A DNA stretch of 64,000 nt from WHSM01 sp036375165 (GTDB lineage Bacteria > Actinomycetota > Actinomycetes > Mycobacteriales > Micromonosporaceae). Under the pieces are notes generated by a model, which was given only the letters and a program-made list of their open reading frames with translations, made no database searches and had not been told where the DNA came from. A program made the position numbers and the translations under genes. Of this stretch, positions 8,008-16,396 are shown in pieces; positions within the stretch are counted from its first letter, which is position 1; each line of letters opens with the position of its first letter. The DNA lies in the NCBI GenBank assembly GCA_036375165.1, contig DASUSI010000116.1, forward strand, positions 1 through 64,000. The letters run 5' to 3'.

Positions 8008-8701
8008 CGACGGTCTCGTAGCGGTACCCGACGCCCCACACCGTGACGATGCGCCGTGGCTCCGCCGGATCGGCTTCCACCTTCTCGCGCAGGCGTCGGA
8101 CGTGGACGGTCACCGTGGACTGGTCGCCGAACGTCCAGCCCCACACCTGTTCCAGCAGTTCACCCCTGCGGTAGGCGCGGCCGGGGTTACGCATCAGAAA
8201 CGCCAGCAGGTCGAACTCCCGTACCGTGAGCGCCAGCTCAACCCCGTCCAGGTGTGCCAGCCGGGCACCGGTGTCCACCACGAGACCGCCGTCGCGTAGT
8301 ACGGCCGGTTCCCCGTCTGGCGCCGGTGGGGCCGCCCGCCGCAGCACCGACTGCACCCGCAGCACCAACTCCCGGGGCGAGAACGGCTTGGTGACATAGT
8401 CGTCCGCACCGGTCCGCAACCCCAGAACCCGGTCGGCCTCTTCGCCCAGCGCTGTCAGCATCACGACCGGCACATCGGATGTGGCGCGCATCCGGCGGCA
8501 CACCTCGATGCCGTCCATTCCCGGCAACATCAGATCGAGGACCACCAGGTCCGGCGGCTGTTCCCGGTATGCGGCGAGCGCCGTCGGGCCGTCCCCGGCA
8601 AGCATGACAGCGATCCCCGCCCGTTCCAGGTAAAGCCGCACCACGTCGCTCACTGTGGGGTCGTCGTCGACCACGAGCACGCGCTTGCCGGTTGCCGCCA
8701 T
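7988..8701 (-). CDS. OmpR-family response regulator
   Basis: 237 aa. Receiver domain with acidic pocket VVDDDPT, phosphoacceptor Asp56 (VVLDLMLPGMDG), Thr in VVMLTALG and Lys in VTKPFSPREL, followed by a winged-helix DNA-binding domain (LTVREFDLLAFL, STVTVHVRRLREK, VWGVGYRYE). The ATG at 8701 was chosen because GAGGGGGG precedes it and the upstream extension lacks receiver-domain sequence. First gene of the operon with the histidine kinase, overlapping it by 20 bp. Confidence 0.94.
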   Translation of the reverse strand: MAATGKRVLVVDDDPTVSDVVRLYLERAGIAVMLAGDGPTALAAYREQPPDLVVLDLMLPGMDGIEVCRRMRATSDVPVVMLTALGEEADRVLGLRTGADDYVTKPFSPRELVLRVQSVLRRAAPPAPDGEPAVLRDGGLVVDTGARLAHLDGVELALTVREFDLLAFLMRNPGRAYRRGELLEQVWGWTFGDQSTVTVHVRRLREKVEADPAEPRRIVTVWGVGYRYETVGGDRLA

Positions 8702-8875
8702 CCCGCCCCCCTCACCACTGACGTGGGCGCGAGCCGCCCCCCCACACCCGTCCATCAAGTGAGGGTAGGCCCGATGACGGGCCCCCAAGTGCGGCGCGGG
8801 CGGAACGTTTCCGCCCCGTAAGGGGGTGTGACCGGCGCGGGGGGATTTCGTACCGCTCAGGTCACCTGGTACGGG

Positions 8876-9361
8876 TCAGGTTTCGCCGCCGATGTCTGTG
8901 GCGTACGCCTCGTAGACCAGATCGGCGCCGCGCTGACGGTGCCGGGAGAGTTCCCGGAGCAGATCGCTGGCCCAGCCGCGGAACCGTTCCACCTCGATGG
9001 CGGGTTCGTTGAGGCGCTGTCCGAATGTGTCGAGGGTACGTACCACCATGGCGTGCTCGCGTTCCAGCACACCGACGGCACGGGCCAGCCGGGGCGCCGC
9101 CGTGAGCAGTTCGGCGTACAGCCCGTCCTGTCCCTCGGTGACCGCGATGTGTTCGGCGAAAGCCTGTCGTAGGCGGTTCAGCCGACCGACGACATGGCGC
9201 CGCCAGTCAGGATCCGCGGACGGTACCGCGATCGCCCGTTCGAAGGCGTGGATGTTGTCGAGTAACTCGACGCGATGCCGGCGTGCGACGTCCAGCGAAC
9301 CGCTACGACCGACAGCCAGTGTCCGGGGGGTGATGGAACCACTCTGCGGTGTCACCGTCAT
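8876..9361 (-). CDS. hemerythrin-like four-helix protein, metal ligands partly lost
   Basis: 161-aa soluble, mostly helical protein. The spacing recalls hemerythrin HHE domains: an N-terminal helix around RRHRVELLDNIHAFE, a helix with AEHIAVTEGQ, LEREHAMVVRTLD, and RELSRHRQRGADLVYEAY at the C terminus. Several His/Glu ligand positions are present but the last H-x3-E is not, so it may not bind a di-iron centre. GGAGGT precedes the ATG by 5 bases. It stands alone, upstream of nothing obvious, 186 bases from the tmRNA terminator. Family placement is tentative. Confidence 0.55.
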   Translation of the reverse strand: MTVTPQSGSITPRTLAVGRSGSLDVARRHRVELLDNIHAFERAIAVPSADPDWRRHVVGRLNRLRQAFAEHIAVTEGQDGLYAELLTAAPRLARAVGVLEREHAMVVRTLDTFGQRLNEPAIEVERFRGWASDLLRELSRHRQRGADLVYEAYATDIGGET

Positions 9362-9547
9362 GGCGACCTCCAGTAACCGGGGCCCTTTACCGATGTTCGT
9401 CCCACCAAGGCCCAGGTGTCCAGGGTTCGGCGGAAACTTTCGATATTTGAGCAGGTCACGAAGCTGGATGCCACACCGCTGGAGGCCCCGTCAAACTCAT
9501 CACGTCGCGCGCTCACCAGCCCGAGAACGGTCACCGCCCGTAGCAAG

Positions 9548-9581
9548 AGACCGGGCCGGCCCACGTGGGCCGGCCCGGTCT
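9548..9581 (-). terminator. perfect palindrome ending the tmRNA gene
   Basis: A 34-bp perfect inverted repeat (AGACCGGGCCGGCCC, centre ACGT, and its complement) starts three bases after the CCA end of tmRNA on the minus strand. A 15-bp GC-rich stem with a 4-base loop is a strong transcription stop. Only a short TTGCTA follows, so the U-tract is weak, as usual for actinomycetes. Confidence 0.8.
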
Positions 9582-9584
9582 GAC

Positions 9585-9955
9585 TGGTGGAGGTGCCGGG
9601 AATTGAACCCGGGTCCTTCGCCGCCTCGACAGGGCTTCTCCGGGCGCAGCTCGCTGTGCCTCTACTCGGCCCCACCGATCACGCGAGCGAGTCGGTGTGG
9701 CGGGCCCAGCCACTGTTCACGTCCCGCCGAGCCCCGTGGCCGGGCTCGACCGGTGAGTCCCCTAGCTGATGCCGGTCACTGGGTCGGAGACACTCCTAGG
9801 CCGACAAGTTCGAACCTCGCCTCAGGCGGCGAGGGCGAACTGAGCGCGATTAGTCTTGGCGCTTGTTTTTTCCCGACGACGATTATCGAGACGACGTCGG
9901 CTTCCTCGGCCCGCTTCCCCTGCGTCAACGCACGAAGTCGAAACCAGTCACCCCC
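9585..9955 (-). ncRNA. ssrA: tmRNA (transfer-messenger RNA)
   Basis: 371-nt RNA rescuing stalled ribosomes with SmpB. On the minus strand the 5' end GGGGGTGACTGGTTTCGAC pairs with the 3' end CACCTCC, and the 3' arm shows GGTTCAATTCC and an encoded CCA at 9585. The tag reading frame is at 9860-9822: the resume codon GCC gives AKTNRAQFALAA followed by TGA, ending in the conserved ALAA degradation signal. The purine-rich AAAAAACAAGC just before the resume codon is typical. smpB lies 0.5 kb away in the same orientation, with a STAS gene between on the other strand. Confidence 0.97.
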
Positions 9956-10089
9956 CTGTTGAGTTGTACCCCTAGCCTACCGCGTGTGGCCCCCGGCATC
10001 ATTCCGGTATCTCGCGACCTCCCGTCTCGCCGCCTGACACCGTCCGGGTTAGGTTGCTTCATGGAACCTGACCGTGCAAAGAGGTGTCC

Positions 10090-10446
10090 ATGCGACTAGT
10101 CAGCAGCCAGAGACTCACCCCCACCGCCGCGGTGGTAATACTCAGCGGCGACCTCGATCTGGCAACCGCGTCAGAGCTACGGAACACGCTGCAGGAGGCA
10201 CTCACCGAGCGCAAGCACCTCGTCCTGGACATGGCAGACCTGCGATTCCTGGACTCCACCGGGATCGGCGTGCTGGTACGCGTACACAAGAAGGCCACCG
10301 CGGTCGGCGGTGTGCTGGCGTTCGCGGAAGTCCCCGGCAACGTGACCAAGATCCTGGAAGTGACGTGTCTGGACCGGATCTTCCCGGTCTACGCAACGGT
10401 CGAGGCCGCGCTGAGCGACCTCGAGACGAGTCCGCGGGAAGAGTAG
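10090..10446 (+). CDS. STAS-domain anti-sigma factor antagonist
   Basis: 118 aa, one STAS domain of the SpoIIAA/BldG/RsbV type. It has strands LTPTAAVVILSGDLDLATA and LVLDMADLRFLDSTGIGVL, with Ser in DSTGIG as the site normally phosphorylated by an anti-sigma kinase. No partner anti-sigma or sigma gene is adjacent, so its cognate partner is encoded elsewhere. The ATG at 10090 is chosen over the GTG two codons upstream because AGAGG lies 5 bases before the ATG and would overlap too closely with the GTG. Confidence 0.88.
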   Translation: MRLVSSQRLTPTAAVVILSGDLDLATASELRNTLQEALTERKHLVLDMADLRFLDSTGIGVLVRVHKKATAVGGVLAFAEVPGNVTKILEVTCLDRIFPVYATVEAALSDLETSPREE

Positions 10447-10478
10447 GTCCTCCAGCCGCACTCAGTGCGACCAACCAG

Positions 10479-10964
10479 TCACCGCAGGCTACCCATGCCC
10501 TTGCGGCGTCTGCCGGCAACGCGCGCGATCTCCCGGTCCGCATCCCGCTTGGCCAGGTCCTGACGCTTGTCGTAGCTGCGCTTGCCCCGCGCCAGGCCGA
10601 GTTCCACCTTTGCCCAGCCGTCCGCGAAGTAGAGCGACAACGGCACCAGGGTGAGCCCGCTCTCCTTGAGCTTTCCGACCAGCTTGTCCAACTCGCTTCG
10701 CTTGAGCAACACCTTGCGCACCCGGCGCGGTTCGTGATTCGTCCAGGTGCCCTGGGTGTATTCCGGGATGTGGGCACCGTGCAGGTACAACTCGCCGTGG
10801 GACACCGCCGCGAACGAGTCCACCAGCGAGGCCCGGCCGGTCCGTAGGGACTTCACTTCGGTGCCGGTCAACACCAGCCCGGCCTCGTATGTGTCCAGGA
10901 TGCTGTAGTCATGCCGCGCCCTGCGGTTGGTGGTGACCACCTTCCGCCCTTGTTCCCGCGGCAT
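10479..10964 (-). CDS. smpB: SsrA-binding protein SmpB
   Basis: 161-aa RNA-binding partner of tmRNA, full length. The OB fold is recognised by NRRARHDYSILDTYEAGL, GTEVKSLRTGRASLVDSF and the LYLHGAHIPEYTQGTW segment. The C-terminal basic tail (KRQDLAKRDADREIAR) places tmRNA in the decoding centre. The ATG at 10964 matches the usual MPREQGRK start of actinobacterial SmpB. Last member of the prfB-ftsE-ftsX-M23-smpB gene string; ssrA is 0.5 kb further on. Confidence 0.96.
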   Translation of the reverse strand: MPREQGRKVVTTNRRARHDYSILDTYEAGLVLTGTEVKSLRTGRASLVDSFAAVSHGELYLHGAHIPEYTQGTWTNHEPRRVRKVLLKRSELDKLVGKLKESGLTLVPLSLYFADGWAKVELGLARGKRSYDKRQDLAKRDADREIARVAGRRRKGMGSLR

Positions 10965-11193
10965 GCCGGCCACTCTCCCTCGTACCGGGCACCAACCCGT
11001 ACGGCGGTGCCACCTGGTGTCACGTCCATCGGGTGCGAGCGGCAATCCTACCCAGCCGGCTGCCCCGGTAGCGACAACGACGACCTCGGCGACCGGTTCT
11101 CCCCCGGCGCTGTTATCGATAGCGGGTTGCTGAGGATGTGCCGGTAGCAACCCTTTGTCGACACCTCGTTGCGAGCTTTGGGAACCGGGCGAG

Positions 11194-12510
11194 TCAGCAG
11201 AGACAGGCCGGTAGCCAGCGCAACGGGTTGACCGGGGTACCGTTCAGCCGCACCTCGAAGTGAAGGTGGTCCCCGGTGGAGGCACCGGTGGTCCCCACCG
11301 CACCGATCACCTGGCCACGCCGCACGTGCTGACCGTACGAAACACCGATCCGCGACTGGTGCGCGTAGCAGGTGGCCAGACCTTTGCCGCTGGAGAGCCC
11401 GTGGTAGAGGCAGGTGTATCGGCCGTACCCGCCGTTCCATCCGGCGCGGAACACCCGACCGGCGGCCGCGGCGCGGATCAGCGATCCACCCGGTGCCGCG
11501 ATGTCCATCCCGGCGTGCAGTTGCCACACCCGGTAGTACGGGTCCCACCGCCAGCCGAAGTCACTGGACTTCCACCCCCGGGCGGGCATCACGAACCGTC
11601 CCCCGGACCCTGCGGCGGCACGACCACGCCCGCGGTCCCGGGCGGCGAGTGCCCGGATGTCGGCCTGGATCCGGGCGCTCTCCCGCCGCAGGTCCCGGTA
11701 GCGTTCCAGGGTCGCCTCGCGCTCCTCCGCCGCGGTCCGCAGTGCGGCCTCACGCTTGTTGACCAGGTTCCGCACGGACGCCTCCGCCCGCGCCGCGGCG
11801 TCCCGGGCGGTATGCGCCGCCGCCAGAGCGTTGTCGGCGTCCCGCTTCGCCTGGTCGGCCCGCTGCTTGGCGAGTACCGCGGCGTTCTGCTTCCGCTTGG
11901 CGTCGTGACGCAGCTCGACCACCCGGTCAAGGGCTGTCCGCTGGTCGGACGCCAGATCGTCCAGGTACGCCATCCGGTCCGCGAGGTCCGACGGCGATTC
12001 CGCGGACAGCAGCGAGGTGAACGCCACCGCACCGCCGCCCTTGTAGGCGGCGGAAACGAACTCGCCGACCCGTTCGCGGGCGTCGGTCACCCGGTTTTCG
12101 GCGGAACGGTATGCCAGGTTTGCCCTCCGCAGTTTCCGGTTCGCCTGCCGGGCCTCCCGGCGTGTCCGGTCAGCGGCCACCTCCGCCGCGGCCACCAGAC
12201 CCCTCGCCTCGGCCACCCGCTCCCGGGCGGCCGGCAACCTGCCGCTCGCGTCGGCGTAGGCCACGGTCGCGTCCTGTGCCCGCTCGGTGGCCGACTCCAA
12301 CATGGACCGGACCCGAGCCAGTTCCCGGTCGACTGTTCGCTTGTCGTCCCGGGGATCAGCGAACGCCGGAGTGAGGTACCCCGGTGTGGCGGCCACCAGT
12401 CCGACGGCGACCGCGGCCACGACCCCGGCTCGACGGTGTACGCCCAGCTTCCCCCACCGCCCGGGACATGGATCCCGTCCTGGTACACGTCTGTACAGCG
12501 CACGACGCAT
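11194..12510 (-). CDS. secreted M23 peptidoglycan endopeptidase with coiled coil
   Basis: 438 aa. The signal sequence spans roughly residues 25-52 (VVAAVAVGLVAATPGY...AFA) after a basic N-terminal extension. Residues ~55-290 are a long coiled coil rich in Ala/Arg/Glu, as in EnvC/RipC-type cell-wall hydrolases worked through FtsEX. The C-terminal M23 (LytM) domain keeps the zinc ligands: LHAGMDIAAPGG (His and Asp) and DHLHFEVRLNG (His-x-His), so it should be active. It follows ftsX, the membrane partner that typically activates such enzymes, but a hairpin and a ~295-base gap lie between them. ATG with AGGGGGG upstream. The protein ends in LPACLC. Confidence 0.9.
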   Translation of the reverse strand: MRRALYRRVPGRDPCPGRWGKLGVHRRAGVVAAVAVGLVAATPGYLTPAFADPRDDKRTVDRELARVRSMLESATERAQDATVAYADASGRLPAARERVAEARGLVAAAEVAADRTRREARQANRKLRRANLAYRSAENRVTDARERVGEFVSAAYKGGGAVAFTSLLSAESPSDLADRMAYLDDLASDQRTALDRVVELRHDAKRKQNAAVLAKQRADQAKRDADNALAAAHTARDAAARAEASVRNLVNKREAALRTAAEEREATLERYRDLRRESARIQADIRALAARDRGRGRAAAGSGGRFVMPARGWKSSDFGWRWDPYYRVWQLHAGMDIAAPGGSLIRAAAAGRVFRAGWNGGYGRYTCLYHGLSSGKGLATCYAHQSRIGVSYGQHVRRGQVIGAVGTTGASTGDHLHFEVRLNGTPVNPLRWLPACLC

Positions 12511-12805
12511 GGCTCTGCCCCCCTGGTCCGCCGCGCCAGCCACGGCACCGGGCAGTGATGGTGCCCAGCCGGGCGACCACGGCACCCGCCGGTGACCATG
12601 GCGCGGGACCGACACCCCCAGGTCCCCGCCCTGAGATTCAGGCCGCACTCCGCCGAACCGCCGCGGCCCTCAAGCTCCAGTTGACGGCCAGCGTAACCAC
12701 AGACGGTGGCCACATCAGACGATTCCGAAAAATCACCTGGTTCTGGCCACTCGCCCACAGCGGCACTAAGGGGACGGACCACCCGGATCCGTCCCTTTCA
12801 AGACG
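12511..12805. other. gap between ftsX and the M23 gene
   Basis: 295 bases on the 5' side of the M23 gene with no convincing gene. It holds the ftsX 3' hairpin (12768-12798) and presumably the M23 promoter. No clear -35/-10 pair was identified by eye. Confidence 0.5.
12768..12798 (-). terminator. hairpin after ftsX
   Basis: AAGGGGACGGA and TCCGTCCCTTT form an 11-bp stem (one G-T wobble) with a 9-base loop, starting 8 bases after the ftsX stop codon on the minus strand. It probably ends or attenuates the prfB-ftsE-ftsX transcript before the M23 gene. No strong U-tract. Confidence 0.6.
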
Positions 12806-13687
12806 TCACACCTTGATGTAGAAGCGGAGCGTGATCCAGCCGGTGATCGCGCTGATCAACGCGGCCACAGCGGCGAGCAGCGGCAGCATCCAGAAGATCT
12901 GCACCCAGCGCAGCGGGGTCAGCACGCCTTCGAACAGCGGTCGCAGAGCTTCCGAGTCGAGGAGGAAGTACTTGGTCGCGACCAGGGTGAGGAACGCCAG
13001 CAGCGCGCCGATCAGGCCCGCGAAGACCGCCTCGAACACGAACGGCGCCTGGATGAACCAGTTCGACGCGCCCACCAGCCGCATGATCGCGACTTCCCGA
13101 CGTTTGCTGTAGGCCGCCACCTGGATCGTGTTCGCCACCAGCATGAGCGCCGCCAGCCCCTGTATCAACGCGATCACCAGCGACAGCCCCTGCAGCGAGC
13201 CCAGGATGTCGAACAGCTTCTGCAGTACGGCCCGCTGGTCCACGATCTCCTCGACGCCCCCGTACGCCTGGTACTTCTGCCGGATGTCGTCGAAGCGCTC
13301 CGGGCTGTTCAGCTTCACCCGATACGACTCGGGCAGCGACTTGGGCTGGGTCGCCTCAACCAGGTCCGGAGCATCCTTGAACTGCTCCCGGAATCGGGCG
13401 TACGCCTCGTCCTTGGTTTCGTGGATCTGGCTCTTGACCAGGGGGTCCTGCGCCAGCGCGGCCTTCAGGGACTGTCGCTGGTCGTCGGTCACCTCGTCGG
13501 TCAGGAAGATCGCGACTTCGACCTCGGCGTAGTAGTACTCCCTCATGTCGGCGACCGTCCAGAACATCAGGACGCTGGCGCCCAGCAGCGCCAGGGAGAC
13601 GGCCATCGTGATGATCATGGCGATGGTCATCGTCACGTTGCGCCACAGTCCGACGGCGACCTCGGACAGCACGTACTTCGCGCGCAT
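12806..13687 (-). CDS. ftsX: cell-division ABC permease FtsX
   Basis: 293 aa, full length. TM1 is at about residues 20-44 (TIAMIITMAVSLALLGASVLM). A ~115-residue extracytoplasmic domain follows, then three C-terminal TM helices (SLVIALIQGLAALMLVANTI, FEAVFAGLIGALLAFLTLVA, MLPLLAAVAALISAITGWIT) with the cytoplasmic coupling motif SKRREVAIMRLVGAS. It pairs with FtsE and transmits ATP-driven changes to an extracellular peptidoglycan hydrolase, probably the M23 enzyme downstream. GGAAGGAA precedes the ATG. It lies 50 bases behind ftsE. Confidence 0.96.
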   Translation of the reverse strand: MRAKYVLSEVAVGLWRNVTMTIAMIITMAVSLALLGASVLMFWTVADMREYYYAEVEVAIFLTDEVTDDQRQSLKAALAQDPLVKSQIHETKDEAYARFREQFKDAPDLVEATQPKSLPESYRVKLNSPERFDDIRQKYQAYGGVEEIVDQRAVLQKLFDILGSLQGLSLVIALIQGLAALMLVANTIQVAAYSKRREVAIMRLVGASNWFIQAPFVFEAVFAGLIGALLAFLTLVATKYFLLDSEALRPLFEGVLTPLRWVQIFWMLPLLAAVAALISAITGWITLRFYIKV

Positions 13688-13737
13688 CGCGTTCCTTCCA
13701 GATCCTCTGCCGGGTGGTCTATCGGGGCTACGGTGGG

Positions 13738-14418
13738 TCAGCCGTACACGCCGCGTTGCTGGTCGCGGACCATGCGACCCTGATCGATCTCGATCACCCT
13801 GCGTCGCATCTGGTTCACGATGTTCGAGTCGTGGGTCACCATCACCACGGTGGTGCCGGTCCGGTTGATCCGGTCGAGCAGGCGCATGATCTCGATGCTG
13901 GTGTCCGGGTCGAGGTTTCCGGTCGGCTCGTCCGCGATCAAAACCAACGGCCGGTTCACGAATGCCCGCGCGACCGCCACCCGCTGCTGCTCACCCCCGG
14001 AAAGTTCGTGCGGGTAGCGGTGCTCCTTACCACCCAGGCCGACCAGCTCGAGCACCTCCGGAACCACCCGGCGAGCCACAGTCTGCGACTTCCCGATCAC
14101 TTCCAGTGCGAAGGCCACGTTCTCCGCGGCCGTGCGGTTCGGCAGCAGCCGGAAGTCCTGGAACACACAGCCGATCGAGCGGCGGAACTGCGGGATCCGC
14201 CATCTGTGTAGCGAACCGACGTCCCGACCATTGAGATAGACCCTCCCCTTGGTGGGCGCCACCTCGCGGAGCAGCAACTTGATGATCGTCGACTTCCCGG
14301 CACCACTGGGACCGATGAAGAACACGAAATCGCCCTTCTCTATGTCGACGCTGACGTCGTTGAGAGAAGGGCGCGCAGCCTTCGGATACACCTTGGTGAC
14401 GTGCTCTAGCCGAATCAC
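13738..14418 (-). CDS. ftsE: cell-division ABC ATPase FtsE
   Basis: 226-aa ATPase with Walker A GPSGAGKST, Q-loop CVFQDFRLLP, signature LSGGEQQRVAVARA, Walker B LIADEPTGNLD and switch His in VMVTHDSN. It energises FtsX in septal cell-wall remodelling. The GTG at 14418 gives the usual VIRLEHVTKVYP start. No close Shine-Dalgarno is present, but AGAGGTG lies ~20 bases upstream within the end of prfB, so translation is probably coupled to prfB, whose stop is 19 bases before this start. Confidence 0.96.
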   Translation of the reverse strand: MIRLEHVTKVYPKAARPSLNDVSVDIEKGDFVFFIGPSGAGKSTIIKLLLREVAPTKGRVYLNGRDVGSLHRWRIPQFRRSIGCVFQDFRLLPNRTAAENVAFALEVIGKSQTVARRVVPEVLELVGLGGKEHRYPHELSGGEQQRVAVARAFVNRPLVLIADEPTGNLDPDTSIEIMRLLDRINRTGTTVVMVTHDSNIVNQMRRRVIEIDQGRMVRDQQRGVYG

Positions 14419-14437
14419 GGGACGCCAGTGTACGCGG

Positions 14438-15565
14438 TCACCTCTTGACGGTGGCCTCCTGCTGCCGACGCCACCGGATGCCGGCTTCGACGAAGCCGTC
14501 GATCTCACCGTCGAACACCGCCGACGGGTTCCCGGTCTCGTGTTCGGTACGCAGATCCTTCACCATCTGGTACGGATGCAGGACGTAGGACCGCATCTGG
14601 TTTCCCCACGACGAGTCTCCGTCGCTGCGCAGCGCATCCATCTTGGCCTGCTCCTCCTGGCGCCGCCGCTCCAACAGCCGGGCCTGCAACACCCGCATCG
14701 CCGCCGCCCGGTTCTGCAACTGGGACTTCTCGTTCTGGCAGGTGACCACGATCCCGGTCGGCAGGTGTGTGATCCGAACCGCGGAGTCGGTGGTGTTGAC
14801 CGACTGCCCACCTGGACCGGAGGAACGGTAGACGTCGATCCGGATCTCGTTCTCCGGGATGTCGATGTGGTCGGTCTGCTCCACCACGGGCAGCACGTCC
14901 ACCCCGGCGAAGCTGGTCTGCCGCCGCCCCTGGTTGTCGAACGGGGAGATCCGTACCAGCCGGTGCACGCCCTGCTCCACCGACAGCGTGCCGTACGCGT
15001 ACGGCGCCTTCACCACGAAGGTGGCCGACTTGATCCCAGCCTCCTCGGCATACGAGGTGTCGTAGACCTCGGTGGAGTAACCGTGCCGTTCCGCCCACCG
15101 TAGGTACATCCGCATCAGCATCTCTGCGAAGTCCGCGGCGTCCACGCCACCGGCACCGGCCCGGATGTTGACCACGGCCTGCCGTGAGTCGTACTCCCCG
15201 GAGAGCAGGGTACGGATCTCCAGTTCGTCAACAACCTTGCGCAGCGCCGCCACCTCCGTGGCGACCTCTGTACGGGAGGCCTCGTCGTTCTCGTCCTCGG
15301 CCATCTCCAGTAACAGCATCGCGTCGTCGATCCGCTGCCGTAGCTGCTCCAGCCTGGTGATCTCCCCCTGCACGTACGACAGGCGCGAGTTCACCCGCTG
15401 TGCCCGCTCCTGGTCGTCCCACAGGTCCGGAACGGCGACCGTCTGTTCCAGTTCGGCGCGCTCGGTCCGCAGGTCGTCCAAGTCCAGCACGGCCTCGATG
15501 CCGCGCAGTGCGGTATCCAGGTCACGCAGCTGTTCGCTGATCTCTCCGCCGGTCACGACCGTCAA
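14438..15565 (-). CDS. prfB: peptide chain release factor 2
   Basis: 375 aa. It reads UGA/UAA stop codons and triggers peptide release. The SPF anticodon-like motif is at residues 207-209 (RISPFDNQ) and the catalytic GGQ at 252-254 (SGPGGQSVNTTDSAVR). Unlike the E. coli gene, the whole sequence is in one frame with no programmed +1 frameshift, as in other actinobacteria. The start is uncertain: TTG at 15565 or GTG at 15556, neither with a clear Shine-Dalgarno sequence. First gene of the prfB-ftsE-ftsX string. Confidence 0.95.
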   Translation of the reverse strand: MTVVTGGEISEQLRDLDTALRGIEAVLDLDDLRTERAELEQTVAVPDLWDDQERAQRVNSRLSYVQGEITRLEQLRQRIDDAMLLLEMAEDENDEASRTEVATEVAALRKVVDELEIRTLLSGEYDSRQAVVNIRAGAGGVDAADFAEMLMRMYLRWAERHGYSTEVYDTSYAEEAGIKSATFVVKAPYAYGTLSVEQGVHRLVRISPFDNQGRRQTSFAGVDVLPVVEQTDHIDIPENEIRIDVYRSSGPGGQSVNTTDSAVRITHLPTGIVVTCQNEKSQLQNRAAAMRVLQARLLERRRQEEQAKMDALRSDGDSSWGNQMRSYVLHPYQMVKDLRTEHETGNPSAVFDGEIDGFVEAGIRWRRQQEATVKR

Positions 15566-15624
15566 GAGTACGCCGGGGCAGGGGCCGTGCCATCGAGCGC
15601 CACCCGCCCGCCCCGCCGACCACC

Positions 15625-16137
15625 TCAGGACGGAAGCTTCTTCAGCCAGGCCAGTGCGGCCTTGTGATACGCGACCGCGAACTCGAGGGCCGCTGAACCG
15701 TAGTTGTCTCCCTCCTTGCTGGCCACTTTCGCCGCGTTGCGGGCGTTTGCCATAGCCGTGGTGTGGTATTCCAGCGCCTCCTGATACAGCTCACGGAGCT
15801 GTTTCGCCGAGTGGAGCTCACCGAACGCCACCCGCAGCGTCACCGGGTTGCGCAACTGGTCCCGGCCGAGCGGCTCGTTGAGCCACTTGGTGAACGCGCG
15901 CTTACCGGCCGCTGTGATGGCGTAGGGCTGGCTGGCCCGTGGTCCAGGTTTGCCGAGCCGTACGAAACCGGCATCCGCCAGAGCCGGCAGCTCTCTGTAG
16001 ACCTGGCTGCGGGTCATCGACCAGAATGGCCCCAGGCGGCGCTGCGCCGAGGCCATCAACTGGCCGCCGGTCATCGGACCGTCGTGCAGCAAGCCGAGCA
16101 GTGCTGCCGCGGTCGCGTTAAGTTGAGATTCCGCCAT
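15625..16137 (-). CDS. PadR-family transcriptional regulator
   Basis: 170 aa. N-terminal winged helix of PadR type: LNATAAALLGLLHDGPMTGGQL, a recognition helix MTRSQVYRELPALADAGFV and the wing PYAITAAGKRAF. The helical C-terminal part (QLRELYQEALEYHTTAMANA) would dimerise. The ATG at 16137 has only a weak GGTG upstream. A direct repeat lies ~90 bases upstream at 16228-16253 and could be part of its own promoter. The ligand and target are unknown; it neighbours the tryptophan dioxygenase gene on the same strand. Confidence 0.88.
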   Translation of the reverse strand: MAESQLNATAAALLGLLHDGPMTGGQLMASAQRRLGPFWSMTRSQVYRELPALADAGFVRLGKPGPRASQPYAITAAGKRAFTKWLNEPLGRDQLRNPVTLRVAFGELHSAKQLRELYQEALEYHTTAMANARNAAKVASKEGDNYGSAALEFAVAYHKAALAWLKKLPS

Positions 16138-16227
16138 GGTCACCACGCTGCCACCCGGTTCTCTTGAAATCCAGGATTTCGGACAATCCACTGTGAACTG
16201 CGTGGTGAGTCGTCCCGTTTTCGGTTA

Positions 16228-16253
16228 CGTCCTATCAGTCTCGTCCTATCAGT
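16228..16253. repeat. tandem direct repeat upstream of padR-like gene
   Basis: CGTCCTATCAGT occurs at 16228-16239 and again at 16242-16253 (14-bp period), between the tryptophan dioxygenase gene and the PadR gene. It could be an operator or a small duplication; no palindrome of the ATGT-N8-ACAT type known for PadR proteins was seen. Confidence 0.5.
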
Positions 16254-16396
16254 ACTGTCCGACAAGCACCCTGTCGCCTGGCCGGCTCTCAGTTGGGGAA
16301 CCACCCAAGAGACACCTCGCGTGATCGAAAAGTGGCCCCAGAATCTCCGGAAAACCGATTTCCGGGCATCTCCGGTACCGATCCGGTCAGCGGTGC

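Noticed and set aside
14438..15565. Programmed frameshift in prfB
   Set aside because: The gene is open from end to end in one frame; no in-frame TGA near codon 26.
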